From assembly GCF_015560805.1 (NCBI RefSeq), contig NZ_JADMSO010000013.1, forward strand, positions 16,251 to 80,250: a stretch of 64,000 bases of DNA, given 5' to 3'. Below the pieces are notes generated by a model that saw only the letters and a list, made by a program, of their open reading frames with translations, did not search any database and was not told where the DNA came from. The stretch is from Mediterraneibacter glycyrrhizinilyticus. GTDB lineage: Bacteria; Bacillota; Clostridia; Lachnospirales; Lachnospiraceae. The position numbers were made by a program, and so were the translations under genes. Below are positions 43,894 to 52,920 of this stretch, piece after piece (the first letter of the stretch is position 1; each line of letters opens with the position of its first letter).

Positions 43894-43921
43894 TTGCAAT
43901 CCGGGGAAAATAAGCTATAAT
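43894..43921 (+). promoter_or_regulatory. Promoter of the 78-aa gene and perhaps dnaE
   Basis: TTGCAA (43894-43899), a 16-nt spacer and TATAAT (43916-43921). Confidence 0.65.
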
Positions 43922-43965
43922 GAAAGCGTAGCAGATAAGAAGGAATTGAGAAAGGAGTTTTCGAT

Positions 43966-44202
43966 ATGAAAGTACAGAATATTACAGACATAGAAGCTTT
44001 TTTTAAAGCCGTTGACGAGTGCAAAGGCAGAGTAGAACTGGTGACGGGAGAGGGAGACAGACTGAACCTGAAATCCAAGCTTTCCCAGTATGTATCGATG
44101 GCGAATATTTTCTCCAATGGTGAGATCCCGGAGCTTGAGATCATCGCATACGAGAAAGAAGATACAGACCGTCTGATCGGATTTATGATCAACGGAGAGT
44201 AA
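43966..44202 (+). CDS. Small protein of unknown function (78 aa) upstream of dnaE
   Basis: This 78-aa acidic protein is preceded by AAAGGAG and its own promoter. It has a helical N-terminal half (ITDIEAFFKAVDECKGRVEL) and a strand-rich middle (SKLSQYVSMANIFSNGEIPELEI). No cysteine pair, signal peptide or membrane helix beyond a single Cys is visible. I do not recognise the family. The good promoter, ribosome site and codon use like its neighbours support a real gene. It is followed by a terminator-like hairpin and then dnaE. Confidence 0.7.
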   Translation: MKVQNITDIEAFFKAVDECKGRVELVTGEGDRLNLKSKLSQYVSMANIFSNGEIPELEIIAYEKEDTDRLIGFMINGE

Positions 44203-44257
44203 TTGACGAAAGAGATGCGTTTCGTTAGAAACACATGTTAGATACAAAGGGTACAGG

Positions 44258-44290
44258 AGGGCAGTTCTCAGATGGGGACCGCCCTTTTTT
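44258..44290 (+). terminator. Hairpin with T tract just before dnaE
   Basis: Stem AGGGC...GCCCT (44258-44268 with 44275-44285, one mismatch and two G:T pairs) is followed by six T. The dnaE ribosome site AGGAGG starts 2 nt later, so it can both end the small-gene transcript and limit read-through into dnaE. Confidence 0.6.
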
Positions 44291-44303
44291 CAGGAGGCAC
44301 AGC

Positions 44304-47300
44304 ATGAATTTTGCACATTTGCATGTCCATACAGAATATAGTCTTTTGGATGGTTCAAACAAGATCAAAGAATATGTCGGGCGGGTGAAAGAACTCGGGA
44401 TGAACAGCGCGGCGATCACCGATCATGGCGTGATGTACGGCGTGATCGATTTTTATCGTGCGGCGAAAGCAGCCGGCATCAAACCGATCCTCGGATGCGA
44501 GGTCTATGTGGCGCCCAACTCCCGGTTTGACAGAGAACTTGCCGGAGGGGAAGACCGATACTATCATCTGGTTCTGTTGGCGGAGAATAACACCGGGTAC
44601 GCGAATCTGATGAAGATCGTTTCCAAAGGATTTGTGGAGGGATATTATTACAAGCCGCGGGTGGATAAGGAAGTACTCAGGACTTACAGCGAGGGGATCA
44701 TTGCGCTGAGCGCGTGTCTGGCAGGGGAAGTACAGCGCTATATATCGAAAGGGCTGTATGACGAAGCGAAGAACAAGGCGCTGGAATATGAAGAGATCTT
44801 CGGAAAAGGGAATTATTTTCTGGAGCTGCAGGATCACGGAATCCCGGAGCAGGCGTTTGTGAATCAGAAGCTGATGCAGATGTCGGAAGAGCTGGGCATT
44901 GAACTGGTGGCGACGAATGATGTGCATTACACATATGCCGAGGATGAGAAACCACACGATATCCTGCTCTGCATCCAGACCGGAAAGAAGCTTGCCGACG
45001 AGAACCGTATGCGTTACGAGGGCGGACAGTATTATGTGAAATCGCCGGAACAGATGGCGGCGCTGTTCCCATATGCGCTGCAGGCATTGGAGAATACGCA
45101 GAAGATTGCGGACCGGTGCAATGTGGAGATCGAATTCGGAGTCACGAAGCTGCCGAAATATGAAGTGCCGGACGGCATGACTTCATGGGAATATCTGAAT
45201 AAGCTTTGTTTTGAGGGATTGGAGCGTCGGTACGGGAATCCGGGCGAGGAGTTAAAAGAACGTCTGACGTATGAATTGGATACGATCCACAATATGGGGT
45301 ATGTAGATTATTTCCTGATCGTGTGGGACTTTATCAATTATGCAAAAACCCATGGGATCGCGGTCGGACCGGGGCGTGGATCGGCGGCCGGAAGTATCGT
45401 GTCCTATTGTCTGGAGATCACGGACATCGACCCGATCCGGTATCAGCTCCTGTTTGAGCGTTTCCTGAATCCGGAACGTGTCACGATGCCCGATATCGAC
45501 GTGGATTTTTGTTATGAACGCCGGCAGGAAGTGATCGATTATGTGGTGAGAAAATACGGAAAAGACCGGGTCGTTCAGATCGTCACATTTGGTACGCTGG
45601 CGGCGCGGGGCGTGATCCGGGATGTGGGGCGCGTGATGGATCTGCCGTATGCGTTTGTGGATTCGATCGCAAAAATGATCCCGCAGGAATTGAACATCAC
45701 GATCGACAAAGCGTTAAAGATGAATCCGGAGCTGCGCAAGAGCTATGAGAGTGACGAGCAGGTGAAGTATCTGATCGATATGTCGCGAAGACTGGAGGGA
45801 CTGCCGCGCCACAGCTCGATGCATGCGGCCGGCGTTGTCATCAGTCAGAAGTCGGTGGATGAATATGTACCGCTTTCCCGCGCATCCGACGGTTCGATCA
45901 CAACCCAGTTTACGATGACGACATTGGAAGAGCTGGGACTTTTGAAAATGGATTTCCTCGGACTCCGTACGCTGACCGTGATCCAGAATGCCGTGAAAAT
46001 GGCAAAGAAACGTATGCCGGATCTGGACATCGACAAGATCGATTATAACGATCAGGATGTGCTGGATTATATCGGAACGGGAAAGACCGACGGGATCTTC
46101 CAGATCGAGAGCGCGGGGATGAAAAGCTTTATGAAAGAGCTGAAGCCACACAGTCTGGAAGACATCATCGCCGGGATCTCCCTGTACCGTCCGGGACCGA
46201 TGGATTTTATTCCGCAGTATATCAAAGGAAAAAATGATGCAAATTCGATCACATACGACTGCCCGCAGTTAGAACCGATCCTTGCGCCGACTTACGGCTG
46301 TATCGTGTATCAGGAACAGGTGATGCAGATCGTGCGGGATCTGGCGGGGTATACGCTCGGGCGAAGCGATCTTCTCCGCCGTGCGATGTCGAAGAAAAAG
46401 GCGGATGTGATGCAGAAAGAGCGCCAGATCTTTGTTTATGGCGACGAAGAGAACGGCGTTCCGGGATGTATCAAAAACGGGATCGATGAGAAGACGGCGA
46501 ACAAGATCTATGATGAAATGATCGATTTTGCCAAGTATGCGTTCAATAAATCCCATGCCGCTGCATACGCGGTCGTGGCGTATCAGACCGCATTTTTGAA
46601 ATACTATTATCCGGTAGAATTTATGGCGGCGCTGATGACTTCCGTGATTGAAAATCCGCCGAAAGTGGCAGAATATATTTATGCATGCCGGCATATGGAC
46701 ATTAAGATCCTGCCGCCGGACATCAACCGCGGCGTGGCGGATTTTTCCGTGGACGAGGGCTGCATCCGGTACGGTCTGATGGCGATCAAAGGCGTGGGAC
46801 GTCCGGTCATCGATGTGATCGTAAAGGATCGGGAGGAATTTGGTCCGTTTAAGAATCTGGAAGATTTTATCACGCGGATCTCGATGAAAGATACGATGAA
46901 CAAGCGCGTGATCGAGAGCTTTATCAAAGCCGGAGCGCTGGACTGTCTCGGCGGAACGCGAAAACAGTTTATGAGCATCTATATCCGGATCGTGGAGCAT
47001 GTGAGCCAGGAGAAGAAATATGCGATGACTGGGCAGATGACGCTGTTCGATCTGGTGGAAGACGACCAGAAGAGTGAGTTTGAGATCAAACTGCCGGATG
47101 TCGGAGAGTACGCCAAAGAGACGAGCCTTGCTTTTGAAAAAGAAGTGCTCGGAATCTACATCAGCGGGCATCCGCTGGAGGCATATGAGGAGACGTGGAA
47201 GAGGAATATTTCCGCCACAACGGCGGATTTTCAGCCGGACGAAGAAACCGGACGCGCGAAAGTCCGGGACGGGGCAAAAGAGATCGTCGGCGGGATGATC

Positions 47301-47777
47301 ACCGAGAAGACTGTGAAAGCGACGAAAACCAATCAGATGATGGCGTTCCTTACCGTGGAAGATCTGCTCGGAACAGTGGAGATCGTCGTATTCCCGCGGG
47401 ACTATGAGAAAAACCGGGAATATCTCGAGGTGGATCAGAAAGTATTTGTCAAAGGACGGGTGTCAGAGGAAGAGGAAAAGGCGAGCAAGCTGATCTGTGA
47501 GAAGATCATTCCGTTTGAGCGGACGAAAAAAGAACTCTGGATCCAGTTCCCGGACAAAGCGGCTTACATGGAACAGGAACCGATCGTATTCGGATATCTT
47601 GCCGACTCCGAGGGCGATGATGAAGTCGTGATCTACTGCCAGCAGGAGCGCGCAGTAAAGCGGCTTCCGCGCAATCGAAATATCCGGATCGATCCGCAGA
47701 TCCTTGGAAGGCTGATGAATCATTTTGGAGAAAAGCGCGTAAAAGTGGTGGAAAAGACTATTGAAAACAAAATATAA
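44304..47777 (+). CDS. dnaE: DNA polymerase III alpha subunit (DnaE type)
   Basis: This 1157-aa replicative polymerase starts with a PHP domain (about 1-270; FAHLHVHTEYSLLDGS, AITDHGVMYG). The palm catalytic acids are Asp397 and Asp399 in MPDIDVDF. The fingers, a helix-hairpin-helix region (about 830-900; LMAIKGVGRPVIDVI) and a C-terminal OB fold (about 1015-1090; IVGGMITEKTVKATKTNQMMAF, cited as GGMITEKTVKATK) follow. There is no 3'-5' exonuclease insert, so it is DnaE, not PolC. ATG 44304 has AGGAGG 6 nt upstream. A consensus promoter for pfkA overlaps its last codons. Confidence 0.98.
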   Translation: MNFAHLHVHTEYSLLDGSNKIKEYVGRVKELGMNSAAITDHGVMYGVIDFYRAAKAAGIKPILGCEVYVAPNSRFDRELAGGEDRYYHLVLLAENNTGYANLMKIVSKGFVEGYYYKPRVDKEVLRTYSEGIIALSACLAGEVQRYISKGLYDEAKNKALEYEEIFGKGNYFLELQDHGIPEQAFVNQKLMQMSEELGIELVATNDVHYTYAEDEKPHDILLCIQTGKKLADENRMRYEGGQYYVKSPEQMAALFPYALQALENTQKIADRCNVEIEFGVTKLPKYEVPDGMTSWEYLNKLCFEGLERRYGNPGEELKERLTYELDTIHNMGYVDYFLIVWDFINYAKTHGIAVGPGRGSAAGSIVSYCLEITDIDPIRYQLLFERFLNPERVTMPDIDVDFCYERRQEVIDYVVRKYGKDRVVQIVTFGTLAARGVIRDVGRVMDLPYAFVDSIAKMIPQELNITIDKALKMNPELRKSYESDEQVKYLIDMSRRLEGLPRHSSMHAAGVVISQKSVDEYVPLSRASDGSITTQFTMTTLEELGLLKMDFLGLRTLTVIQNAVKMAKKRMPDLDIDKIDYNDQDVLDYIGTGKTDGIFQIESAGMKSFMKELKPHSLEDIIAGISLYRPGPMDFIPQYIKGKNDANSITYDCPQLEPILAPTYGCIVYQEQVMQIVRDLAGYTLGRSDLLRRAMSKKKADVMQKERQIFVYGDEENGVPGCIKNGIDEKTANKIYDEMIDFAKYAFNKSHAAAYAVVAYQTAFLKYYYPVEFMAALMTSVIENPPKVAEYIYACRHMDIKILPPDINRGVADFSVDEGCIRYGLMAIKGVGRPVIDVIVKDREEFGPFKNLEDFITRISMKDTMNKRVIESFIKAGALDCLGGTRKQFMSIYIRIVEHVSQEKKYAMTGQMTLFDLVEDDQKSEFEIKLPDVGEYAKETSLAFEKEVLGIYISGHPLEAYEETWKRNISATTADFQPDEETGRAKVRDGAKEIVGGMITEKTVKATKTNQMMAFLTVEDLLGTVEIVVFPRDYEKNREYLEVDQKVFVKGRVSEEEEKASKLICEKIIPFERTKKELWIQFPDKAAYMEQEPIVFGYLADSEGDDEVVIYCQQERAVKRLPRNRNIRIDPQILGRLMNHFGEKRVKVVEKTIENKI

Positions 47778-47789
47778 ATAGGGTAGAAT
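47761..47789 (+). promoter_or_regulatory. Promoter of pfkA
   Basis: TTGAAA (47761-47766), exactly 17 nt, TAGAAT (47784-47789). It overlaps the dnaE stop and leaves a leader of about 110 nt with a small AGCCG...CGGCT hairpin. Confidence 0.7.
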
Positions 47790-47906
47790 AGTACGAAAGT
47801 GTTAAAAAATATGCAAACTTTCTTACTCTCAGTCGAAGAGCCGCATATAGACGGCTATTTGCTGTGAGCGGCAAAAAAAGGATTATTTAGAAAGGCGGAA
47901 ACAAAA

Positions 47907-48917
47907 ATGGCAGAAGATAAGAAAAAAGTTATTTTAGATGAAATCGAAGATACTGTGCGTACGATCGGCGTATTGACTAGCGGCGGAGACGCACCGGGAA
48001 TGAACGCGGCGATCCGTGCCGTAGTCAGAGTTGCGCTTTCCAAAGGACTGAAAGTACGCGGGATCAGAAGAGGATTCCACGGACTTCTGCGCGAGGAGAT
48101 CATCGATCTGTCCGCACGCGACGTATCCGATACGATCCAGCGTGGAGGCACGATCCTCCAGACTGCGCGTTGTCAGGAGATGCGCACGGAAGAGGGACAG
48201 CAGAAAGCGGCTGCGATCTGTAAAAAATATGGAATCGACGGTCTGATCGTCATCGGCGGAGACGGCTCTTTTGCGGGAGCGCAGAAGCTTGCAAATCTGG
48301 GCGTGCGTACGGTCGGGATTCCGGGAACGATCGATCTGGACATTGCATGTACCGATTATACGATCGGATTTGATACGGCTGTAAATACTGCGATGGAAGC
48401 GATCGACAAGATCCGTGATACATCCACATCCCATGAGCGGTGCAGTATCATCGAGGTTATGGGACGCGACGCGGGATACCTTGCGCTCTGGTGTGGTATC
48501 GCCAACGGTGCGGAGCGTATTCTGATGCCGGAAGAGCATGACTACAATGAAGAAGAACTGATCAAAGATATTCTGCTGAACAAAAAACGCGGAAAGAAGA
48601 ACTACATCATCATCAACGCGGAGGGAATCGGCGATTCTCTGAATATGGCAAAGAGAATCGAAGAGGCAACCGGAATCGAGACAAGAGCTTCGATCATCGG
48701 ACACATGCAGCGTGGAGGAAGCCCGACATGTAAGGATCGTGTGTATGCGTCTACAATGGGTGCGATGGCAGTAGAACTGCTCTGTGACGGAAAGACCAAT
48801 CGCGTGATCGGATATAGAGACGGCAAATTTGTTGACTATGATATCAACGAAGCATTGTCGATGAAGAAAGAAATTTCAGCGTACCAGTACGAGATCGCAA
48901 AGACTCTGGCGCTGTAA
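47907..48917 (+). CDS. pfkA: 6-phosphofructokinase
   Basis: This 336-aa glycolytic kinase phosphorylates fructose 6-phosphate. It has GVLTSGGDAPGMNAAIRAVV, the ATP-site GGDGSFAGA (Gly-Gly-Asp-Gly supports ATP rather than pyrophosphate), the substrate/catalytic loop GTIDLDIACTDYTIGFDTA (catalytic Asp in TIDLD) and MGRDAGYLAL. A short N-terminal extension (about 17 residues) precedes the fold. AAAGGCGGA precedes the ATG. It has its own promoter in the end of dnaE. murI follows 29 nt downstream. Confidence 0.97.
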   Translation: MAEDKKKVILDEIEDTVRTIGVLTSGGDAPGMNAAIRAVVRVALSKGLKVRGIRRGFHGLLREEIIDLSARDVSDTIQRGGTILQTARCQEMRTEEGQQKAAAICKKYGIDGLIVIGGDGSFAGAQKLANLGVRTVGIPGTIDLDIACTDYTIGFDTAVNTAMEAIDKIRDTSTSHERCSIIEVMGRDAGYLALWCGIANGAERILMPEEHDYNEEELIKDILLNKKRGKKNYIIINAEGIGDSLNMAKRIEEATGIETRASIIGHMQRGGSPTCKDRVYASTMGAMAVELLCDGKTNRVIGYRDGKFVDYDINEALSMKKEISAYQYEIAKTLAL

Positions 48918-48946
48918 GAACCGAGTGGAAAGCCCGGAGAGAGGAT

Positions 48947-49774
48947 ATGGGTGTGGAAAGTAAGAAGTCGGCGCCGATCGGCGTGTTCGATTCAGGAGTC
49001 GGCGGACTGACCGTTGTACGGGAGATTGTCCGTCAGCTTCCAAATGAGAATATTGTATATTTCGGAGATACGGCGAGAGTTCCTTACGGAAGCAAATCCC
49101 GCCAGACGATCATCCGGTTTTCGGAGCAGATCATCCGTTTTTTAAAAACGAAAGAGGTCAAAGCGATCGTGATCGCCTGCAATACCGCTAGTGCGCTGGC
49201 TCTCGACGCGGTGCGCGATGAGTACGACATTCCGATCCTCGGGGTAGTCGTGCCGGGAGCACGGGCAGCGGTGGAAGCGACCGTGAACAAAAAAGTCGGC
49301 GTCGTGGGAACCGATGCGACCGTGCAGAGCGGCGTTTATACAAAGACGATCCGGGAGATGGATCCGGCGGTGGAAGTAATCGAGAAAGCCTGTCCGCTGT
49401 TTGTTCCGCTTGTGGAAGAGGGGTTCAAAGAGCATGTGGTGACGCGGGAGATCATCGAGTATTATCTGGAATCCATGCGGGCGACGGATATCGACGCGAT
49501 GATCTTAGGCTGTACGCATTATCCGCTTTTACGCTCCAAAATCCGGGCATATCTCGGCGACCGGATCCAGATCGTGAATCCGGCGTATGAGACGGCAATG
49601 GATCTGCGTGCGCTGTTAAAAGAACAGGCGATGGAAAATGACGGGACAGAGGACCGGAAAAGCCACTATGAGTTTTTTGTCAGCGACGCGGCGGAGAAAT
49701 TCCGCAAGTTCGCCAATACGGTGATGCCGTTTGATGTTCCGGAGACAAATGTAGTGAATATAGAGGGATATTAA
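48947..49774 (+). CDS. murI: Glutamate racemase
   Basis: This 275-aa cofactor-independent racemase supplies D-glutamate for peptidoglycan. It has PIGVFDSGVGGLTVVREI, FGDTARVPYGSKS, the first catalytic Cys in IVIACNTASALAL and the second in MILGCTHYPLLRSKI. Length is normal. GAGAGG precedes the ATG. It lies between pfkA and a DUF1934 gene, spaced 29 and 6 nt, and so is in one transcription unit with both. Confidence 0.97.
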   Translation: MGVESKKSAPIGVFDSGVGGLTVVREIVRQLPNENIVYFGDTARVPYGSKSRQTIIRFSEQIIRFLKTKEVKAIVIACNTASALALDAVRDEYDIPILGVVVPGARAAVEATVNKKVGVVGTDATVQSGVYTKTIREMDPAVEVIEKACPLFVPLVEEGFKEHVVTREIIEYYLESMRATDIDAMILGCTHYPLLRSKIRAYLGDRIQIVNPAYETAMDLRALLKEQAMENDGTEDRKSHYEFFVSDAAEKFRKFANTVMPFDVPETNVVNIEGY

Positions 49775-49780
49775 AGCAGG

Positions 49781-50251
49781 ATGACGAAAGAAGTACTTGT
49801 GCGCATAGCAGGTCTGCATTTTGATCTGAAAGAAAATGGTGAAACGGATCTTCAGGAGGCAGAAGACGAAAAGATCGAGATCGTCGTTCCGGGACAGTAT
49901 TTTCTGAAAAACGGGAAGCATTATATTTTGTATGAAGAAATCGAAGAATCCGGTCTCGGTGTGACGAAGAATACGCTGAAAGTGACTGGGGATTACCGGG
50001 TAGAGATGAAGAAATCCGGCGTGCTGACGAGCTATATGGTTTTTGAAAAAGGGAAGAAGTACGTGTCTTCTTATAAAACTCCGTACGGACAGATGCAGAT
50101 CGGGACAGACACGAAAGAACTGACGATAATTTCGGAAGAAGAGAAAATACGGATCTTTGTGCGTTATACGCTGGAGGCAGAGGATGAGGCGGTTGCCGAA
50201 AGCAGGATCCGGATCGAGGTCGTTCCGCGGGAATGCGCGTTTCCTGCCTGA
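49781..50251 (+). CDS. DUF1934 (YwiB-like) beta-barrel protein
   Basis: This 156-aa cytoplasmic protein resembles DUF1934/YwiB. It has VRIAGLHFDL at the start, YFLKNGKHYILYEE, the central NTLKVTGDYRVEMKKSG and the GQMQIGTDTKELTI segment. It folds as a lipocalin-like barrel in known relatives; function unknown. It starts 6 nt after the murI stop, so the two are translated together. Confidence 0.85.
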   Translation: MTKEVLVRIAGLHFDLKENGETDLQEAEDEKIEIVVPGQYFLKNGKHYILYEEIEESGLGVTKNTLKVTGDYRVEMKKSGVLTSYMVFEKGKKYVSSYKTPYGQMQIGTDTKELTIISEEEKIRIFVRYTLEAEDEAVAESRIRIEVVPRECAFPA

Positions 50252-50325
50252 AAGACAGCGTACGGTTTTCTTTATGTAAAATGTTTATTCTGACGGAGAA
50301 CCGCCAATAATAGGAGGTAAACAAT

Positions 50326-51057
50326 ATGAGAATCATTGAGGCAAAGGATTACAAAGAACTGAGCAAACAGGCGGCAAACATCATTGCGGCACAGATCGTT
50401 ATGAAACCGGACTGTGTACTGGGGCTGGCGACCGGTTCTTCACCGATCGGCACATACGATCAGCTTGTGGAGAAGTATGAGAACGGAGATCTGGATTTCT
50501 CAAAGGTTTCTTCTGTAAACCTGGACGAATACAGAGGGCTGGATCACGAGAATGACCAGAGCTATTACTACTTTATGCATGAGCACCTGTTTGACCGCGT
50601 CAATATTGATGCAGAGAACACCAACGTGCCGGACGGAACAAACCCGGACGCCGAGGCTGAGTGCAAGAGATATGAGGAACTGATCCGTTCATACGGCGGT
50701 GTGGATCTGCAGCTTCTCGGACTGGGACACAACGGACACATCGGCTTCAATGAGCCGGCTCCGATATTCGAGAAAGAGACACATTGCGTGGATCTGACAG
50801 AGAGTACGATCGAGGCAAACAAACGCTTCTTTGCTTCCGCAGACGATGTGCCGAAGCAGGCGTATACGATGGGGATCGGAACGATCATGCGTGCAAAGAA
50901 GATTCTGGTCGTAGTCAGCGGCGCGGATAAAGCGGACATTGTTGCGAAAGCATTTTTCGGAGATGTGACACCGGAAGTGCCGGCTTCGATCCTCCAGATG
51001 CACCCGGATGTAACGATCGTCGGAGACGCAGAAGCGCTTGCAAAGATCCCGCGCTAG
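50326..51057 (+). CDS. nagB: Glucosamine-6-phosphate deaminase
   Basis: This 243-aa enzyme converts glucosamine 6-phosphate to fructose 6-phosphate and ammonia, feeding amino sugars into glycolysis. It has LGLATGSSPIGTYDQLVE, VNLDEYRGLDHENDQSYYYFM, cited as VNLDEYRGLDHEN, and the active-site LGLGHNGHIGFNEP with the catalytic Asp/His region. Length matches the short Gram-positive type. AGGAGG precedes the ATG. A RAT-controlled N-acetylglucosamine-type PTS lies directly downstream, making a functional module. Confidence 0.97.
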   Translation: MRIIEAKDYKELSKQAANIIAAQIVMKPDCVLGLATGSSPIGTYDQLVEKYENGDLDFSKVSSVNLDEYRGLDHENDQSYYYFMHEHLFDRVNIDAENTNVPDGTNPDAEAECKRYEELIRSYGGVDLQLLGLGHNGHIGFNEPAPIFEKETHCVDLTESTIEANKRFFASADDVPKQAYTMGIGTIMRAKKILVVVSGADKADIVAKAFFGDVTPEVPASILQMHPDVTIVGDAEALAKIPR

Positions 51058-51161
51058 ACAATCGTCTATGTAAATGATGTGTGAAAGTTGTATTTTCTAA
51101 AAAAAGAATAAAAATTCTAAAAGAAAACTATCATCAATATAACGAAAAAATAAAACAATGG

Positions 51162-51190
51162 TTGACTTCCTTTGTATAATTTGTTATAGT
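51162..51190 (+). promoter_or_regulatory. Promoter of the antiterminator-PTS operon
   Basis: TTGACT (51162-51167), 17 nt, TATAGT (51185-51190). Transcription would start near 51197, 30 nt before the RAT sequence. Confidence 0.75.
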
Positions 51191-51226
51191 GTGCATATGA
51201 AGCGAGACAACTGAAGAGACACGAAT

Positions 51227-51254
51227 GGATTGTTACTGTAAGGCAGGCAAAACC
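51227..51254 (+). promoter_or_regulatory. RAT (ribonucleic antiterminator) site
   Basis: The 28-nt sequence, beginning GGATTGTTACTG and ending GGCAGGCAAAACC, is a clear match to the RNA hairpin bound by LicT/SacY/GlcT proteins. Its last 6 nt overlap the left arm of the terminator, so protein binding and termination are mutually exclusive. Confidence 0.93.
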
Positions 51255-51304
51255 AGTTTTCACAGACCCAACATGATCGCTGGGTTTGTAGAACTGGTTT
51301 TTAT
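51249..51304 (+). terminator. Conditional terminator overlapped by the RAT
   Basis: A stem of about 21 bp (51249-51270 with 51281-51301, small internal loops) starting AAAACCAGTT and closing AACTGGTTTTT. It stops transcription unless the antiterminator holds the RAT. Confidence 0.92.
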
Positions 51305-51408
51305 TATTTTTCGGAAGATCCATGTTCAAAATCTCTTTGGAAAAGCTGATGAGAAAGACCGGGAAAGCATATCTGCTTCGAGATAAAAAAGAAGGATCAG
51401 TGAGGCGT

Positions 51409-52254
51409 ATGGTAGTCGATAAGGTGATAAATAATAATATTGTGTCAGCTTTTGATGAGACAGGTACGGAAGTGGTTCTGATGGGACGCGGGATCGGCTT
51501 TGGAACAAAGCCGGGGAAGCCGATCGTTCCGGAAAAGATCGAGAAGACGTTCCGGATCAAAAGCCAGAGCGTTGCAGAGCAGTTGAAAGAACTTCTGGCA
51601 AATATGCCTCTTGAACATGCGGCGATCTCGAATGACATTATCGCTTATGCGAAAGAACAGTTGAAACTCCGTCTGAACCAGAGCATTTATGTGACGCTGA
51701 CGGATCATATCAATTTCGCGATCGAGCGGATCGGTCAGGGGATCAAACCGGAGAACGCGCTGCTCTGGGAGATCAAGCAGTTCTATCCGCAGGAGTTCCG
51801 TCTGGGACAGTATGCGGTGGAATTGATCAAAGAGCGGCTTGGGATGGATATGCCGGAAGACGAAGCCGGGTTTATCGCCCTGCATTTTGTCAATGCGGAA
51901 TATGGGACGGATATCCGCGACGCACTGAATTTTCCGAATCTGATGAAAGAGATTCTGGAGATCGCACAGGAATCGCTTCAGATCGAACTTGATGAGAGCA
52001 CGCTTCATTATGAGCGCTTTGTCACACATGTGAAATTTTTACTGCAGCGGATCTACCGGAGAGAACTTCTGACCAATGAGGAGAAAGAACTGGTGGAGAT
52101 GATGCAGAAGAAATATCCGAGGGAATATGCCTGCAGCCGCCGGATCGCGGACTATATCGAGCAGGCGACGGAATGTAAGCTGTCCGGAGAAGAAGTGATG
52201 TATCTTGCGATCCATATCCGGAGAGTGACGATGGCGGAAGACGCCACGGAATAA
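51409..52254 (+). CDS. BglG/LicT-family transcription antiterminator
   Basis: This 281-aa RNA-binding regulator opens with a CAT domain (about 1-57) reading MVVDKVINNNIVSAFDETG and VVLMGRGIGFGTKPG. Two PTS regulation domains follow (about 70-170, 178-280) with phosphorylatable histidines such as LTDHINFAI, EAGFIALHFVNAE and MYLAIHIRRV. ATG 51409 is preferred: it gives the canonical CAT start and has GAGG 5 nt upstream. It is autoregulated by the RAT/terminator in its own leader and should also control the EIIA and EIICB genes after it, in response to substrate. Confidence 0.92.
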   Translation: MVVDKVINNNIVSAFDETGTEVVLMGRGIGFGTKPGKPIVPEKIEKTFRIKSQSVAEQLKELLANMPLEHAAISNDIIAYAKEQLKLRLNQSIYVTLTDHINFAIERIGQGIKPENALLWEIKQFYPQEFRLGQYAVELIKERLGMDMPEDEAGFIALHFVNAEYGTDIRDALNFPNLMKEILEIAQESLQIELDESTLHYERFVTHVKFLLQRIYRRELLTNEEKELVEMMQKKYPREYACSRRIADYIEQATECKLSGEEVMYLAIHIRRVTMAEDATE

Positions 52255-52303
52255 CACATCAAAAGATCAATGAAAAGCAAACATAAAGGAGGAAATAAAC
52301 GAG

Positions 52304-52798
52304 ATGTTTGGATTTTTGAAGAAGAAAAAAGTTCCGCAGACATTTGTGCTCGGAGCAATGGCAAAAGGAAAGGCGGTTCCGCTGTCCGAGGTCAACGATC
52401 CGACATTCAGTGAGGGAATGCTCGGAGAGGGCGTCGCAGTCATCCCGGAAGAGGGAAAATTCTATGCGCCGTGCGATGGTGAGATCGGAATGGTATTTGA
52501 TACGCTCCATGCAGTGAGCCTGACCTCCGATTTCGGAGCAGAAGTTCTGATCCATGTCGGACTGGACACTGTGAAGATGAACGGAGACGGATTTACCGGT
52601 CATGTTCAGGCAGGGGACAAAGTGAAAAAAGGCGATCTGCTTCTGGAAGTAGATCTGGAGAAAGTAAAGGCGGCAGGGTATGATACGATCACCCCGATGC
52701 TGATCTGCAATACAGACGAGTATGAGAGCGTGAAGGGATTGTCCGGAAAAGATGTGGTTCCGGGAGACGACATCCTTGCGATCATGCCGAAAGAGTAA
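52304..52798 (+). CDS. crr: PTS glucose-family EIIA component
   Basis: This 164-aa cytoplasmic phosphocarrier passes phosphate from HPr to EIIB. It has EGVAVIPEEGKFYAPCDGEIGMVF, cited as GKFYAPCDGEIGMVF, HAVSLTSDFGAEVLIHVGLDTVKM with phosphorylated His84, and GDKVKKGDLLLEVD. It is a free-standing EIIA. AAAGGAGG precedes the ATG. It lies between the antiterminator and the EIICB gene and is probably that transporter's EIIA. Confidence 0.94.
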   Translation: MFGFLKKKKVPQTFVLGAMAKGKAVPLSEVNDPTFSEGMLGEGVAVIPEEGKFYAPCDGEIGMVFDTLHAVSLTSDFGAEVLIHVGLDTVKMNGDGFTGHVQAGDKVKKGDLLLEVDLEKVKAAGYDTITPMLICNTDEYESVKGLSGKDVVPGDDILAIMPKE

Positions 52799-52920
52799 AA
52801 ACAGACAAAAGAGCGAAGCTCAAAAGAAATCATGTATTTTAACCGACAGTGCGTCGGATAAAATAAACAAAGGGATTAAAGAAACAAGTAATGAGAGGTT
52901 TTGAGAAGGAGGTACTTTTC

